Shown in pieces: positions 32,681 through 41,713 of a DNA stretch of 64,000 nt (positions are counted from its first letter, which is position 1; each line of letters opens with the position of its first letter). The notes beneath the pieces are model-generated. The model was not told the origin of the DNA. It did no database searches and saw nothing but the letters and a program-made list of their open reading frames with translations. The translations under genes were made by a program, and so were the position numbers. The DNA lies in contig NZ_CAKSZA010000002.1 of the NCBI RefSeq assembly GCF_934525195.1, positions 270,174-334,173 on the forward strand, written 5' to 3'. The DNA comes from an uncultured Eubacterium sp. (GTDB taxonomy: Bacteria; Bacillota; Clostridia; Oscillospirales; Acutalibacteraceae).

Positions 32681-33339
32681 TGAATTCTCTCCTTAATTGT
32701 ATTTACTATTAAATCAATTGACTCCTGCAAAGTGAGTTCGGAAGTGTCTGCCATAATTGATTCTTCACTCGGTTTAAGCGGTGCAATCTCTCTGTGAGAG
32801 TCCTGATAGTCACGCTGATTGACATCCTTAAGGACATCGTCAAAGCTGACATTTTCGCCCTTTTCCACAAGCTCTTTATATCTTCTTTCTGCTCTGCATT
32901 CAGGAGAAGCGAAAAGAAAAATCTTTACTTCTGCATCGGGAAGAACAACGGTTGCAATATCTCTGCCGTCCATAATGACATTGTTGGTTTTTGCAATTTC
33001 TCGTTGAAGATTAAGCAAAAACGCTCTGACCTGCGGTATTGCAGAAACCTTGCTTGCTCCCATAGAAATTTCAGGTGTACGGATAAAATCGGACACATCC
33101 TCGCCGTTAAGATAAACAGACTGAACGCCATCGACATATTTCAGTTCAACCTTGGTGTCATCAAGCATAGATATAATTCCCTGTTTGTCATCAATAACGC
33201 CGTTTTTTACTGCGTTGTATGCAACGGCACGATAAAGAGCACCCGTGTCTACATAAATAAAGCCGAGTTCCTTGGCGGCAGCTTTTGCAATTGTGCTCTT
33301 GCCTGCTCCGGCAGGTCCGTCAATAGCAACATTAATCAT
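32677..33339 (-). CDS. cmk: Cytidylate kinase
   Basis: A 220-residue CMP/dCMP kinase. The P-loop GPAGAGKST (residues 8-16) and DGRDIATVVLPDAEVKIFL, which binds the CMP, are diagnostic. The C-terminal lid has RDYQDSHREIAPL. It lies 33 bases after the BaiN-type flavoprotein, has AGAGGT as ribosome-binding site and overlaps plsC by four bases. The order flavoprotein-cmk-plsC-ispH/rpsA is typical of Clostridia. Confidence 0.95.
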   Translation of the reverse strand: MINVAIDGPAGAGKSTIAKAAAKELGFIYVDTGALYRAVAYNAVKNGVIDDKQGIISMLDDTKVELKYVDGVQSVYLNGEDVSDFIRTPEISMGASKVSAIPQVRAFLLNLQREIAKTNNVIMDGRDIATVVLPDAEVKIFLFASPECRAERRYKELVEKGENVSFDDVLKDVNQRDYQDSHREIAPLKPSEESIMADTSELTLQESIDLIVNTIKERIQ

Positions 33340-33372
33340 ACAATACCTCTCTTATATAAAAACATTATTATA

Positions 33373-34596
33373 CTAAATATTCATTCCGCACAGATAGCCT
33401 GTTGAAAAAGCGACCTGCAAATTGAATCCGCCCGTATAAGCGTCAACATCAATAACTTCTCCCGCAAAATAGAGATTATCAACAATCTTTGAACCCATAG
33501 TTTTTGGATTGATTTCCTTTACATCAACTCCGCCCGAAGTGATAATCGCCTCGTTAATCGGTCTGAAATCGCTAATGTTAACAGTAAAGTTTTTCAGCAA
33601 GCTGACAAGATTTTGACGCTGAACTTTTGTGATTTGATTTACCTTTTCCGACGGTTCGATTCCCGACAGTTTTACGACAACGGGAATAAGCTTGTTCGGC
33701 AACAATTTTGACAAAGAATTGATGAAATCCTTGTTTGTGTTTTCTGCAAAATCTCGCTGAATTCGTTTGTCAAGAGTTTGCTCGTCAAGTGCCGGCTTCA
33801 AATCAATAACGATTTTGTAATTATGCTCTTTTGGGTGAGTCATATGTGACGAAGCGGATAAAATCACCGGTCCGCTGACACCGTAATGAGTGAACAGCAT
33901 TTCACCGAAATCAGAATATATTTCCTTTTCGCCGTCAAGCAATTTGATTGAAATATTGCGAAGCGACAAGCCTTGAAGTTTTGGCACAAAACCGTTTGAC
34001 GCAACAAGAGATATGAGTGCAGGCTCAATATCCGTAACGGTGTGTCCGACACTTTCGGCAAGTTTGTATCCGTCACCTGTTGAGCCTGTTGACTGATAGC
34101 TCAAACCGCCTGTGCAAATTGCAAACGCATCACCGTAAACAACAGTTCCGTCGGCAAGATTAACCGACTTGATGACATTGTTTTCTGTATTAAACGAAGT
34201 GACCGTGCCCTCAACAAACTTAACTCCGTTTTGCTTTGCATTTTTTACAAGAGCGTCAACAATGTCAACCGCCTTATCGGATTCGGGGAAAACGCGATTA
34301 CCTCTTTCAATTTTTGTGGGCACTCCCATTTCCTCAATCAACGCAATGGTGTCATACGGCATAAATGACGAAAACGCCGAATACATAAACCTTTTGTTAG
34401 TGACAACGCTGTTGATTAAATCATCCAAATCAAAACAAGCATTTGTCACATTGCATCTGCCCTTGCCCGTTATCATAACCTTGCGTGCCGGGCGTGAATT
34501 TTTTTCTATAACCGTGACATCCTCGCCACGGCCTGCGGCTGTTGCCGAGGCAATCAAGCCTGCCGCACCACCGCCGATAAATATAATTTTTCTCAT
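33373..34596 (-). CDS. FAD-dependent oxidoreductase, HI0933/BaiN family
   Basis: A 407-residue flavoprotein. The N-terminal dinucleotide-binding GGGAAG (residues 8-13), the KVMITGKGRCNVTNA segment and C-terminal YFAGEVIDVDAYTGGFNLQ with AFSTG are the family hallmarks. BaiN in gut clostridia reduces bile-acid intermediates, but most members of the family are uncharacterised, so the reaction is uncertain. It follows the ABC-F gene by 14 bases and leads cmk. Its ribosome-binding site is weak, suggesting coupling with the gene upstream. Confidence 0.85.
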   Translation of the reverse strand: MRKIIFIGGGAAGLIASATAAGRGEDVTVIEKNSRPARKVMITGKGRCNVTNACFDLDDLINSVVTNKRFMYSAFSSFMPYDTIALIEEMGVPTKIERGNRVFPESDKAVDIVDALVKNAKQNGVKFVEGTVTSFNTENNVIKSVNLADGTVVYGDAFAICTGGLSYQSTGSTGDGYKLAESVGHTVTDIEPALISLVASNGFVPKLQGLSLRNISIKLLDGEKEIYSDFGEMLFTHYGVSGPVILSASSHMTHPKEHNYKIVIDLKPALDEQTLDKRIQRDFAENTNKDFINSLSKLLPNKLIPVVVKLSGIEPSEKVNQITKVQRQNLVSLLKNFTVNISDFRPINEAIITSGGVDVKEINPKTMGSKIVDNLYFAGEVIDVDAYTGGFNLQVAFSTGYLCGMNI

Positions 34597-34610
34597 AAAA
34601 TGATTATAAA

Positions 34611-36512
34611 TTATTCCTCTGCTTCTGTCAATCTTTCAGATAATTCCTCCCACTCGGTGTAGAGAATATCCCTGTATTGAGTCTTGCGGTCGAGTTTTGC
34701 CGTAAGCTCCATAAGTTCCTCGTAATCGGAAGTGGTGAGTTTTGAATTAATATCATCTATTTCAAGTTCGGTCGTTTCAATTTCTTCCTCGACCTTTGCA
34801 AGACGATTTTTCATTTTCAGCATCTGTGAGCGACGCTCTTTTTTAAGAAGATAGTCGTTCACCTTTTTTACGGTTTCTTTTTTCTCAACGACTTCTTGAG
34901 ATGCGGTTCTATTTTTGCGTTCAATATATTCATCGTAATTGCCGAGATACTCGTTTACCCCTGTCGGAGTGAGTTCGAGAATACGTGAAGAAAGCTTGTT
35001 GATAAAATATCTGTCGTGCGACACGATGAGCATTGTGCCCGAATAATCAAGAAGCGTGTTTTCAAGTTCTTCTCTTGAAAAAGCATCAAGATGGTTTGTC
35101 GGCTCATCAAGGAGCAGGAAGTTGAACTTGCCAAGCATCAATTTGAGAAGTGCAATTCGTGCTCTTTCACCGCCCGAACAATCAGAAAGATTTTTGTAAA
35201 CCTCATCACCTTTGAACAGAAAAGCCGCAAGTGCCGACCTAACGGAAGTTTCGGTCATAGACGGGAATGACGACCAAACTTCTTCTATTGCTGTTTTTGT
35301 CAAATCAAGTTTTGCCTGAACCTGGTCGAAATAACCGGTAATGACATTTGAGCCAAACTTGAATGTGCCATCATCGGGAGCATAGTCTTTCATCAAAACT
35401 TTCAAGAGAGTTGTTTTTCCGCAACCGTTATCACCGAGGAGGAACACTCTGTCACCTTTTTTTACCTCAAAGGAAGTGTTTGAAAAAATGGTTTTGTCGC
35501 CAAACGATTTTTTGAGATTACTGACCGAAAGAACATCGTCACCGCTGACACATTTAGGTGTAAAATCAAAGCGAATTCGAGCAACTTTGCTGTCGGGAAC
35601 AACAAGCTGTGCCTTGATTCGCTCAACAACTTTTTCTTTGCTTTCGGCGGTTTTGATATTTTTTTCTCTGTTCCACTGTCTTTGTTGCTCGATGATGCCC
35701 TCAAGTCGGGCAATTTCTTTCATATCATTTTCGTACTTTTCCTCAACAGCCTTTTGTTCGGCAGCCTTTTTAACAAGAAATTCCGAATAATTGCCGATAT
35801 ACGAACGACATTTTTTATTTTCTATTTCAACCGTTTTGGTAGTGATTTTGTCAAGGAAATATCTGTCGTGCGACACGATAAGACACGCACCGTTGAAGTC
35901 CTTTAAAAATCCCTCAAGCCATTCAACAGCTTTGATGTCGAGGTGGTTTGTCGGCTCGTCAAGAAGCAAAAAATCTGCTTTCGACAAAAGAAGCTTTGCA
36001 AGAATGAGTTTTGAGCGTTGACCACCTGAAAGTTTGGCGGTAGGCATAACAAAATCGTCCTCGCCAAAGCCAAGACCGATAAGTGCGGAGCGAGTCATAC
36101 TTTTGTATGTAAGTCCTCCGTCACGAGTGAAAATCGTATTAAGTCTGTCCTGTTCTTCAATCAGTTCGGCTTGATTTCCCTCACCTTTTGTGAGAAGTTC
36201 GGTAATTTCTTCAAGTCTTTTTTCAACGACAATCAAATCGTCAAAAACGGAAACAAGTTCATCCCAAACAGTTTTGTTTTCGCTGCAAGTATGCTGTTCC
36301 ATATATCCGAGGCGAGAATTTTTCGAGATGAAGCACGCACCGTCATCAGGGGTGTACTCCCCTGTTATAATCTTGAAAAGAGAAGTTTTGCCTGCACCGT
36401 TACAGCCGATAAGACCGACCTTTTCTTTTTCTTTAATATCAAAAGAAACATTGCTGAAAAGAGTTTTTTCACCAAATGATAATGTTAAGTTTTGAACATC
36501 TAAAACTGCCAT
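34611..36512 (-). CDS. ABC-F family ATPase
   Basis: A 633-residue soluble protein with two ABC domains and no membrane segments. Walker A motifs are GCNGAGKTS (about residue 36) and GDNGCGKTT (about 355); signatures are LSGGQRSKL and CSGGERARI; both Walker B strands end LLLDEPTNHLD. A charged linker (about 245-300) and a C-terminal coiled coil (about 545-630) follow. ABC-F proteins act on the ribosome, in translation or in resistance to ribosome-targeting drugs; this one is nearest the Uup/YdiF group and no resistance role can be read from sequence. It opens the operon. Confidence 0.9.
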   Translation of the reverse strand: MAVLDVQNLTLSFGEKTLFSNVSFDIKEKEKVGLIGCNGAGKTSLFKIITGEYTPDDGACFISKNSRLGYMEQHTCSENKTVWDELVSVFDDLIVVEKRLEEITELLTKGEGNQAELIEEQDRLNTIFTRDGGLTYKSMTRSALIGLGFGEDDFVMPTAKLSGGQRSKLILAKLLLSKADFLLLDEPTNHLDIKAVEWLEGFLKDFNGACLIVSHDRYFLDKITTKTVEIENKKCRSYIGNYSEFLVKKAAEQKAVEEKYENDMKEIARLEGIIEQQRQWNREKNIKTAESKEKVVERIKAQLVVPDSKVARIRFDFTPKCVSGDDVLSVSNLKKSFGDKTIFSNTSFEVKKGDRVFLLGDNGCGKTTLLKVLMKDYAPDDGTFKFGSNVITGYFDQVQAKLDLTKTAIEEVWSSFPSMTETSVRSALAAFLFKGDEVYKNLSDCSGGERARIALLKLMLGKFNFLLLDEPTNHLDAFSREELENTLLDYSGTMLIVSHDRYFINKLSSRILELTPTGVNEYLGNYDEYIERKNRTASQEVVEKKETVKKVNDYLLKKERRSQMLKMKNRLAKVEEEIETTELEIDDINSKLTTSDYEELMELTAKLDRKTQYRDILYTEWEELSERLTEAEE

Positions 36513-36560
36513 AATAACTCCGACATAAAAAATATATTTATTATTTTACAACAAAACTGC

Positions 36561-36589
36561 TTGAATGTGAAGCCTAATTTTGATATTAT
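36561..36589 (+). promoter_or_regulatory. Promoter of the manA gene
   Basis: TTGAAT (36561-36566), 17 bases, TATTAT (36584-36589), 31 bases before ATG at 36621. Confidence 0.6.
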
Positions 36590-36620
36590 TTATTTATATC
36601 ATAATAAAGAGGTAATCACT

Positions 36621-37574
36621 ATGGAAATATTAAAGTTGAAACCAATATTTAAAGACTATATTTGGGGCGGAAACAGACTGCGTGATGATTACGGATTTGA
36701 AACAGGGTTTGACAAAACAGCCGAAGGTTGGATGCTTGCCTGCCACAAAGACGGAATGAACACGATAGACGGCGGAAAATATGACGGCAAAGAACTTCAA
36801 AGCGTTCTTGACGAGGTTGGACTTGTTGAGGTTCTTGGCAAAAATGCGGAAAAATATCCATATTTTCCTATTCTTATAAAGTTGATTGACGCATACGACA
36901 ATCTTTCTATTCAGGTGCATCCTGACGACAAATACGCAAGAGAGATCGAAAACGAATTCGGCAAAACAGAAATGTGGTATGTTCTTGACGCAACGGACGG
37001 AGCAACGCTTATATACGGCTTCAAGAATGAAATCACAAAAGACGAATTTCAAAAAGCTATTGAGGACAACACACTCCTCGACAAACTGAATGTTGTAAAT
37101 GTCAAAAAAGGCGACACATTTTTCATTGAAGCAGGAACTGTGCACGCAATTGGAAAAGGTGCAATGATAGCGGAAATTCAGCAAAATTCGAACTGCACAT
37201 ACAGAGTTTATGATTACGGCAGAGTCGGCGCTGACGGCAAGCCGAGAGAGTTGCACATCAAAAAGGCGGTTGACGTTTCAAAAACCGTTCCTCCAACCCA
37301 CGACATCAAACCTATGGGAGAAACCGAGCACAAAAGCGGATATGACGAACAACTCATCACAAAATGCAAATTGTTCAATGTTGAGCGATTTGAAATAAAA
37401 AATAAAGCAGAATTTGAAACCGACGGCAATTCATTTATGCACATTTTGGTGATTGAGGGCAACGGAAAAATCGACGGCAGAAAAGCTAAAAAAGGCGACA
37501 GTTTTCTCGTTCCTGCAAATCACGAAAAATTTGAAATCAGCGGAGAAATCGAATTTTTGGCAACAACAATTTAA
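36621..37574 (+). CDS. manA: Mannose-6-phosphate isomerase, class I
   Basis: A 317-residue zinc enzyme that interconverts mannose 6-phosphate and fructose 6-phosphate. Zinc ligands lie in QVHPDD and AGTVHAIGKG, and EIQQNSNCTYRVYDYGR is typical of the short Firmicute type. I start at ATG 36621 (MEILKLKPIFKDYIWGG) after AGAGG; the 20 upstream codons lie over the promoter. The gene is single, divergent from the ABC-F operon, and ends at a hairpin that leads directly into the DUF378 gene. Confidence 0.93.
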   Translation: MEILKLKPIFKDYIWGGNRLRDDYGFETGFDKTAEGWMLACHKDGMNTIDGGKYDGKELQSVLDEVGLVEVLGKNAEKYPYFPILIKLIDAYDNLSIQVHPDDKYAREIENEFGKTEMWYVLDATDGATLIYGFKNEITKDEFQKAIEDNTLLDKLNVVNVKKGDTFFIEAGTVHAIGKGAMIAEIQQNSNCTYRVYDYGRVGADGKPRELHIKKAVDVSKTVPPTHDIKPMGETEHKSGYDEQLITKCKLFNVERFEIKNKAEFETDGNSFMHILVIEGNGKIDGRKAKKGDSFLVPANHEKFEISGEIEFLATTI

Positions 37575-37598
37575 CAAAATCAACATAGAATAACAAAG

Positions 37599-37630
37599 CT
37601 CCTTTTGGTCAATACTAAAACCAAAAGGAG
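37599..37630 (+). promoter_or_regulatory. Hairpin that holds the DUF378 ribosome-binding site
   Basis: CTCCTTTTGGT, 10-base loop, ACCAAAAGGAG, a perfect 11-bp stem, followed by TTGTTTTTT. It has the form of the manA terminator, but its 3' arm ends in AAGGAG, which is the only ribosome-binding site for ATG at 37640. Confidence 0.75.
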
Positions 37631-37639
37631 TTGTTTTTT

Positions 37640-37849
37640 ATGAAGATATTGGATAGAATCGCTTTGATTTTAACAATCATCGGCGGAATAAATTGGGGTT
37701 TAATCGGCATTTTTAAATTCGACCTCGTTGCGTGGATATTCGGCGGTCAAGGCGCTATTATGTCACGAATCGTGTACACGCTCGTTTGCCTTTCGGCTGT
37801 GTGGTGCATAAGTCTTTTATTCCGCAACACGACAATGCTTGAAGATTAA
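37640..37849 (+). CDS. DUF378 family membrane protein
   Basis: A 69-residue protein with two membrane helices (about 5-27 and 42-62). IGGINWGLIGIFKFDLVAWIFGG is the core of DUF378, a family of small membrane proteins that includes B. subtilis YuzA and has no known function. ATG at 37640 lies 9 bases after AAGGAG, which is buried in the hairpin at 37599-37630. A terminator follows. Confidence 0.85.
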   Translation: MKILDRIALILTIIGGINWGLIGIFKFDLVAWIFGGQGAIMSRIVYTLVCLSAVWCISLLFRNTTMLED

Positions 37850-37852
37850 AAC

Positions 37853-37888
37853 AACCCCTATGGTGAGATATAATTCATCATAGGGGTT
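37853..37888. terminator. Bidirectional terminator
   Basis: AACCCCTATGGTGA and TCATCATAGGGGTT arms around an 8-base loop, between convergent genes. T-run weak on the right. Confidence 0.65.
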
Positions 37889-37907
37889 AATTATTAGTCG
37901 GATGTGA

Positions 37908-39413
37908 TTAAAGCAAACCGTCCCAAGTGTCTACTTCTTTTGCTTTCATTTCTTCCTCATCAAACCAATGTTGAGTTACAGATTTGCTTTCTGTAAAGAA
38001 ACGATAAGCATCTTTGCCAAGGCAATGAAGGTCGCCGAAGAATGATTGCTTGTGACCGCTGAACGGAATGAAGCCGACAGGAACAGGGATACCGACATTG
38101 ATACCAACCTGACCGCCGTCTGTGTATCTTGCAAACTGACGAGCATAATAACCGCTTTGAGTATAGATAACAGAACCGTTTGCATACGGATTGTTGTTCA
38201 TAAGTTCAAGACCTTCTTCAAAAGTCTTTACTCTCTTGATGCAAAGAACAGGACCGAAAACTTCTTCACGACCGATTGACATATCTTCGCCTACATTGTC
38301 AAAAACAGTCGGACCTACAAAATAGCCGTTTTTACATTCGACAGGAAGTTCAGGGCTTCTGCCGTCAACAACAAGAGTTGCACCCTCGTTGATACCTTTT
38401 TCAATATCTGCAAGCACTTCTTTATAGTGCTTTTCGTATGTAATAGGACCGAGGCGTGTATTTTTATCCCAAGCAAGACCGCAGTTTACGGATGCAACTT
38501 GCTTTTTGAGTTCTGCAACAAATTTGTCTGCAATGCTCTCTTGAACAACACAGCAAGAAAGAGCCATACATCTTTGACCGCCACAACCAAAAGCAGAGTT
38601 GATTACGCCTGCAACAGTTCTTTCGAGAGCGCAATCTTCAAGAATAAGAGCGTGATTCTTTGCCTGACAAAGAGCCTGACATCTCTTACCCGAAGCAGCT
38701 GCTCTTTCATACACCTTTAATCCGACAGGAGTTGAACCGACAAAAGTTACACCCTTTACGTCGGGATGGTCAAGAATAGTGTTAACTTCTTTTCGTGAGC
38801 AAGTAACAATATTAACAACGCCCTTTGGTATACCTGCTTCTACATAAAGTTCTGCAATACGCATAGCTGTTCTCGGAGTGAGAGAAGCCGCCTTGAGAAC
38901 TATTGTGTTACCGCAAGCAACGCACACGGGGACCATCCAACCGAACGGAATCATAGCCGGAAAATTAACAGGAACTATACCTGCAAAAACGCCGATAGCT
39001 TCACGATACTTGACTGTGTCAAAGCCTGTTGAAGCGTCCATAAGGCTTTCGCCCATCATAAGTGACGGAGCCTGAGTTGCAAGTTCCGTGCCCTCAATAG
39101 CCTTGCCGACATCGCCTGCTGCCTCTGCCCAAGTTTTGCCGTTTTCTTCACAAACAAGCATTGTAAGCTCATCAAGATGCTCGTTGAGAAGTTCACGAAC
39201 CCTATAAAGCACAGCGGCTCTTTTGCGGGCAGGAGTGTTTTTCCAAGCAGGAAAAGCAGCCTTTGCGGCTTCAATCGCTTCAAGCACCTCGTCATTGGTA
39301 CAGCAAGGAGCTTGACCTGTAACCTCGCCCGTTGACGGATTATGCAAATCGTACCAAATCTCTGCGCCTGATTCCTTGAACTCATTGTTTACAAAATACT
39401 TTAATCTTTCCAT
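37908..39413 (-). CDS. mmsA: CoA-acylating methylmalonate-semialdehyde dehydrogenase (MmsA-type)
   Basis: A 501-residue aldehyde dehydrogenase. The catalytic Cys is C282 in FGCGGQRCMALS; VPVNFPAMIPFGW holds the conserved Asn near residue 150. The segment WYDLHNPSTGEVTGQAP and GCGGQRCMALS are typical of MmsA, which oxidises methylmalonate or malonate semialdehyde to an acyl-CoA in valine or inositol catabolism. No other inositol genes (iolC, D, E, B) are near, so the physiological substrate is uncertain. AAAAGGGGAT precedes the ATG. Confidence 0.85.
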   Translation of the reverse strand: MERLKYFVNNEFKESGAEIWYDLHNPSTGEVTGQAPCCTNDEVLEAIEAAKAAFPAWKNTPARKRAAVLYRVRELLNEHLDELTMLVCEENGKTWAEAAGDVGKAIEGTELATQAPSLMMGESLMDASTGFDTVKYREAIGVFAGIVPVNFPAMIPFGWMVPVCVACGNTIVLKAASLTPRTAMRIAELYVEAGIPKGVVNIVTCSRKEVNTILDHPDVKGVTFVGSTPVGLKVYERAAASGKRCQALCQAKNHALILEDCALERTVAGVINSAFGCGGQRCMALSCCVVQESIADKFVAELKKQVASVNCGLAWDKNTRLGPITYEKHYKEVLADIEKGINEGATLVVDGRSPELPVECKNGYFVGPTVFDNVGEDMSIGREEVFGPVLCIKRVKTFEEGLELMNNNPYANGSVIYTQSGYYARQFARYTDGGQVGINVGIPVPVGFIPFSGHKQSFFGDLHCLGKDAYRFFTESKSVTQHWFDEEEMKAKEVDTWDGLL

Positions 39414-39466
39414 ATTAAATCCCCTTTTAGAAAAATTATTTTTATTAAATTATATATTATTTCTTA

Positions 39467-40882
39467 TTAGACCTCGTGAACCTTGAGCATATTTGTTGTA
39501 CCCGAAATGCCGAGCGGAATACCTGCTGTAATTACCGCAAGGTCGCCCTGCTTAAGAACACCTGCATTCTTTGAAACCTCAACAGCGTGGTTGAAAAGTT
39601 CATCGGTATTGTTTTTCAGTTCGCACATAACAGGCATAACACCCCACGAAAGAACAAGCTGACGATACACTCTCGGATCGGTTGTTGCACCGACAATTTG
39701 TGTATACGGTCTGAAGCGTGAAATCATACGGGCGGTTGTGCCGCTCTTTGTAACGGTAACAATCGCAACAGCGTTAAGGTCGTGTGCGGTTGTAACGGTT
39801 GCGTGAGAAATTGCGGTTGTGACATCCTCGTTTGACGGACGCTGATTAAAGCGGTGTTTATAATCAATATCCGCCTCGGTTGTAAGAGCAATTTTGTTCA
39901 TAATCTCAACTGCTTCAACAGGATGCTTGCCTACTGCCGACTCGCCCGAAAGCATAATTGCAGATGTTCCGTCATAAATAGCATTGGCAACATCGGTGAT
40001 TTCTGCTCTTGTAGGTCGTGGATTTTCTATCATAGACTCAAGCATTTGAGTGGCTGTGACAACAATCTTGCCTGCTTCATATACTTTTTCGATGATTTTC
40101 TTTTGGATAGACGGAATCTGCTCAAAAGGAACTTCTACGCCGAGGTCGCCACGAGCAACCATTATACCGTCTGCCACATCAATGATTTCATCAATATTCT
40201 CAAGACCCTGACGGTTCTCTATTTTTGCAATAATCTTTGGTGTTTTCCAACCGATTGCTTCAAGATAGTTACGCATAATTGTGACATCCGTTGCACTTCT
40301 GCAAAACGAAGCCGCAATGAAATCGAAGTCCATTTTCTTGCCGAAACTCAAATCGTCCATATCCTTTTGTGAGAGATAAGGCATATTAAGCTTTACATCG
40401 GGAACATTGACTCCCTTATGGTCGGTGATAATTCCACCGTCAACAACCGTGCAATAGATTTCTTTGCCGACAACCTTGTTTACGGTCATTGACATAAGAC
40501 CGTCATTGATAAGAATGGTTGTGCCGGGATGAACATCGTTTGGAAGTCCGTCATAATTGATATAACTTTTTTCGTTTGTGCCGACACATTCCTCGGTTGT
40601 AAGCATAAATTTGTCGCCTGTCTTTATTTCTACGCCCTCAGGATTTTCAAATTTTCCGAGTCTGATTTCAGGACCTTTTGTATCAAGCAAAGTTGCAATA
40701 GGAAGTCCGACTTCCTTACGAGCTTCTGCAACTTCTTTAAATCTTCTTTCGTGCTCGTCATACTCGCCGTGGCTGAAATTAAAGCGGGCAACATTCATTC
40801 CGCTTTGCATCATTTTGCGAAGCACCTTTTTGTCATCGGTTGCAGGACCGATTGTGCAAATTATCTTTGTTTTACGTATCAT
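39467..40882 (-). CDS. pyk: Pyruvate kinase
   Basis: A 471-residue glycolytic enzyme making ATP and pyruvate from PEP. Typical segments are KIICTIGPATDD at the start, LLDTKGPEIRLGKF, MVARGDLGVEVP and the catalytic-base region of TATQMLESM. It lacks the C-terminal PEP-utilising-like extra domain of some Firmicute enzymes. AGAGGT is the ribosome-binding site; a 53-base gap separates it from the dehydrogenase downstream, which may share its transcript. Confidence 0.96.
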   Translation of the reverse strand: MIRKTKIICTIGPATDDKKVLRKMMQSGMNVARFNFSHGEYDEHERRFKEVAEARKEVGLPIATLLDTKGPEIRLGKFENPEGVEIKTGDKFMLTTEECVGTNEKSYINYDGLPNDVHPGTTILINDGLMSMTVNKVVGKEIYCTVVDGGIITDHKGVNVPDVKLNMPYLSQKDMDDLSFGKKMDFDFIAASFCRSATDVTIMRNYLEAIGWKTPKIIAKIENRQGLENIDEIIDVADGIMVARGDLGVEVPFEQIPSIQKKIIEKVYEAGKIVVTATQMLESMIENPRPTRAEITDVANAIYDGTSAIMLSGESAVGKHPVEAVEIMNKIALTTEADIDYKHRFNQRPSNEDVTTAISHATVTTAHDLNAVAIVTVTKSGTTARMISRFRPYTQIVGATTDPRVYRQLVLSWGVMPVMCELKNNTDELFNHAVEVSKNAGVLKQGDLAVITAGIPLGISGTTNMLKVHEV

Positions 40883-40974
40883 AGCTTTTTACACCTCTTA
40901 GCCGCATTTTTTATCAATATAATTACAAGTTTATTTTATCATAAAGTGAGCAAATTACAAGATGTTAAATGTAT

Positions 40975-41697
40975 CTATTTTATTAAATCTTTTATTACCT
41001 CGCCACCGATTATAAGTCCGACAACCGACGGAACGAACGAAACCGAACCAGGAAGCGAACGACGTGATGAATTCCCAAATTCTTCAAGGACATCTGCATT
41101 TTCAAAAGGCTTGATTACAGGCTCTTTTGAATAAACGACTTTTAGATGATTGACGCCTCTTTTGCGAAGTTCCGTTCTCATCACTTTTGCAAGCGGACAA
41201 ACGGATGTTTTGCTTATATCGGCAACTTCAAATGCCGTCGGGTCAAGTTTGTTGCCTGCACCCATCGATGAAATAATCGGTGTTCCGCTTTTTCTCGCCT
41301 GCATAACAAGTTCTATTTTTCCTTTAACGGTGTCTATTGCATCAACAACATAATCGTATTGTGAAAAGTCAAACTTATCCGCCGTTTCGGGAAGATAAAA
41401 GCATTTATATTTGTTTACGACACAATCGGGATTGATTGATTTTATACGCTTTTCGGCAACATCAACCTTTGCCATTCCGACAGTATCGTGAGTTGCGATG
41501 ATTTGGCGATTGATATTTGTAAGCGCCACGTCATCATCATCAATAATGTCGATTGTACCGACTCCGCTTCTTACAAGCGCCTCAACGGTATATCCTCCGA
41601 CACCGCCTACGCCGAAAACGGCAACTCTTGATTTTTTCAGTTTTTCCACTCCGTCAGCGCCGAGCAAAAGTTCTGTTCTTGAAAATTGATTTAGCAT
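40975..41697 (-). CDS. tcdA: ThiF-family E1-like enzyme (TcdA-like tRNA ct6A cyclase)
   Basis: A 240-residue adenylating enzyme. The nucleotide-binding GVGGVGGY (residues 31-38), the RQIIATHDTVG region, and FVPSVVGLIIGGEVIKDL at the C-terminus match TcdA/CsdL, which dehydrates the tRNA modification t6A to the cyclic form. It lacks the long C-terminal domains of ThiF/MoeB. It is the last gene of an operon with a nucleotidyltransferase (16-base gap), MFS, HAD and Xth. Confidence 0.85.
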   Translation of the reverse strand: MLNQFSRTELLLGADGVEKLKKSRVAVFGVGGVGGYTVEALVRSGVGTIDIIDDDDVALTNINRQIIATHDTVGMAKVDVAEKRIKSINPDCVVNKYKCFYLPETADKFDFSQYDYVVDAIDTVKGKIELVMQARKSGTPIISSMGAGNKLDPTAFEVADISKTSVCPLAKVMRTELRKRGVNHLKVVYSKEPVIKPFENADVLEEFGNSSRRSLPGSVSFVPSVVGLIIGGEVIKDLIK

Positions 41698-41713
41698 ATT
41701 TATTTCCTAATAC

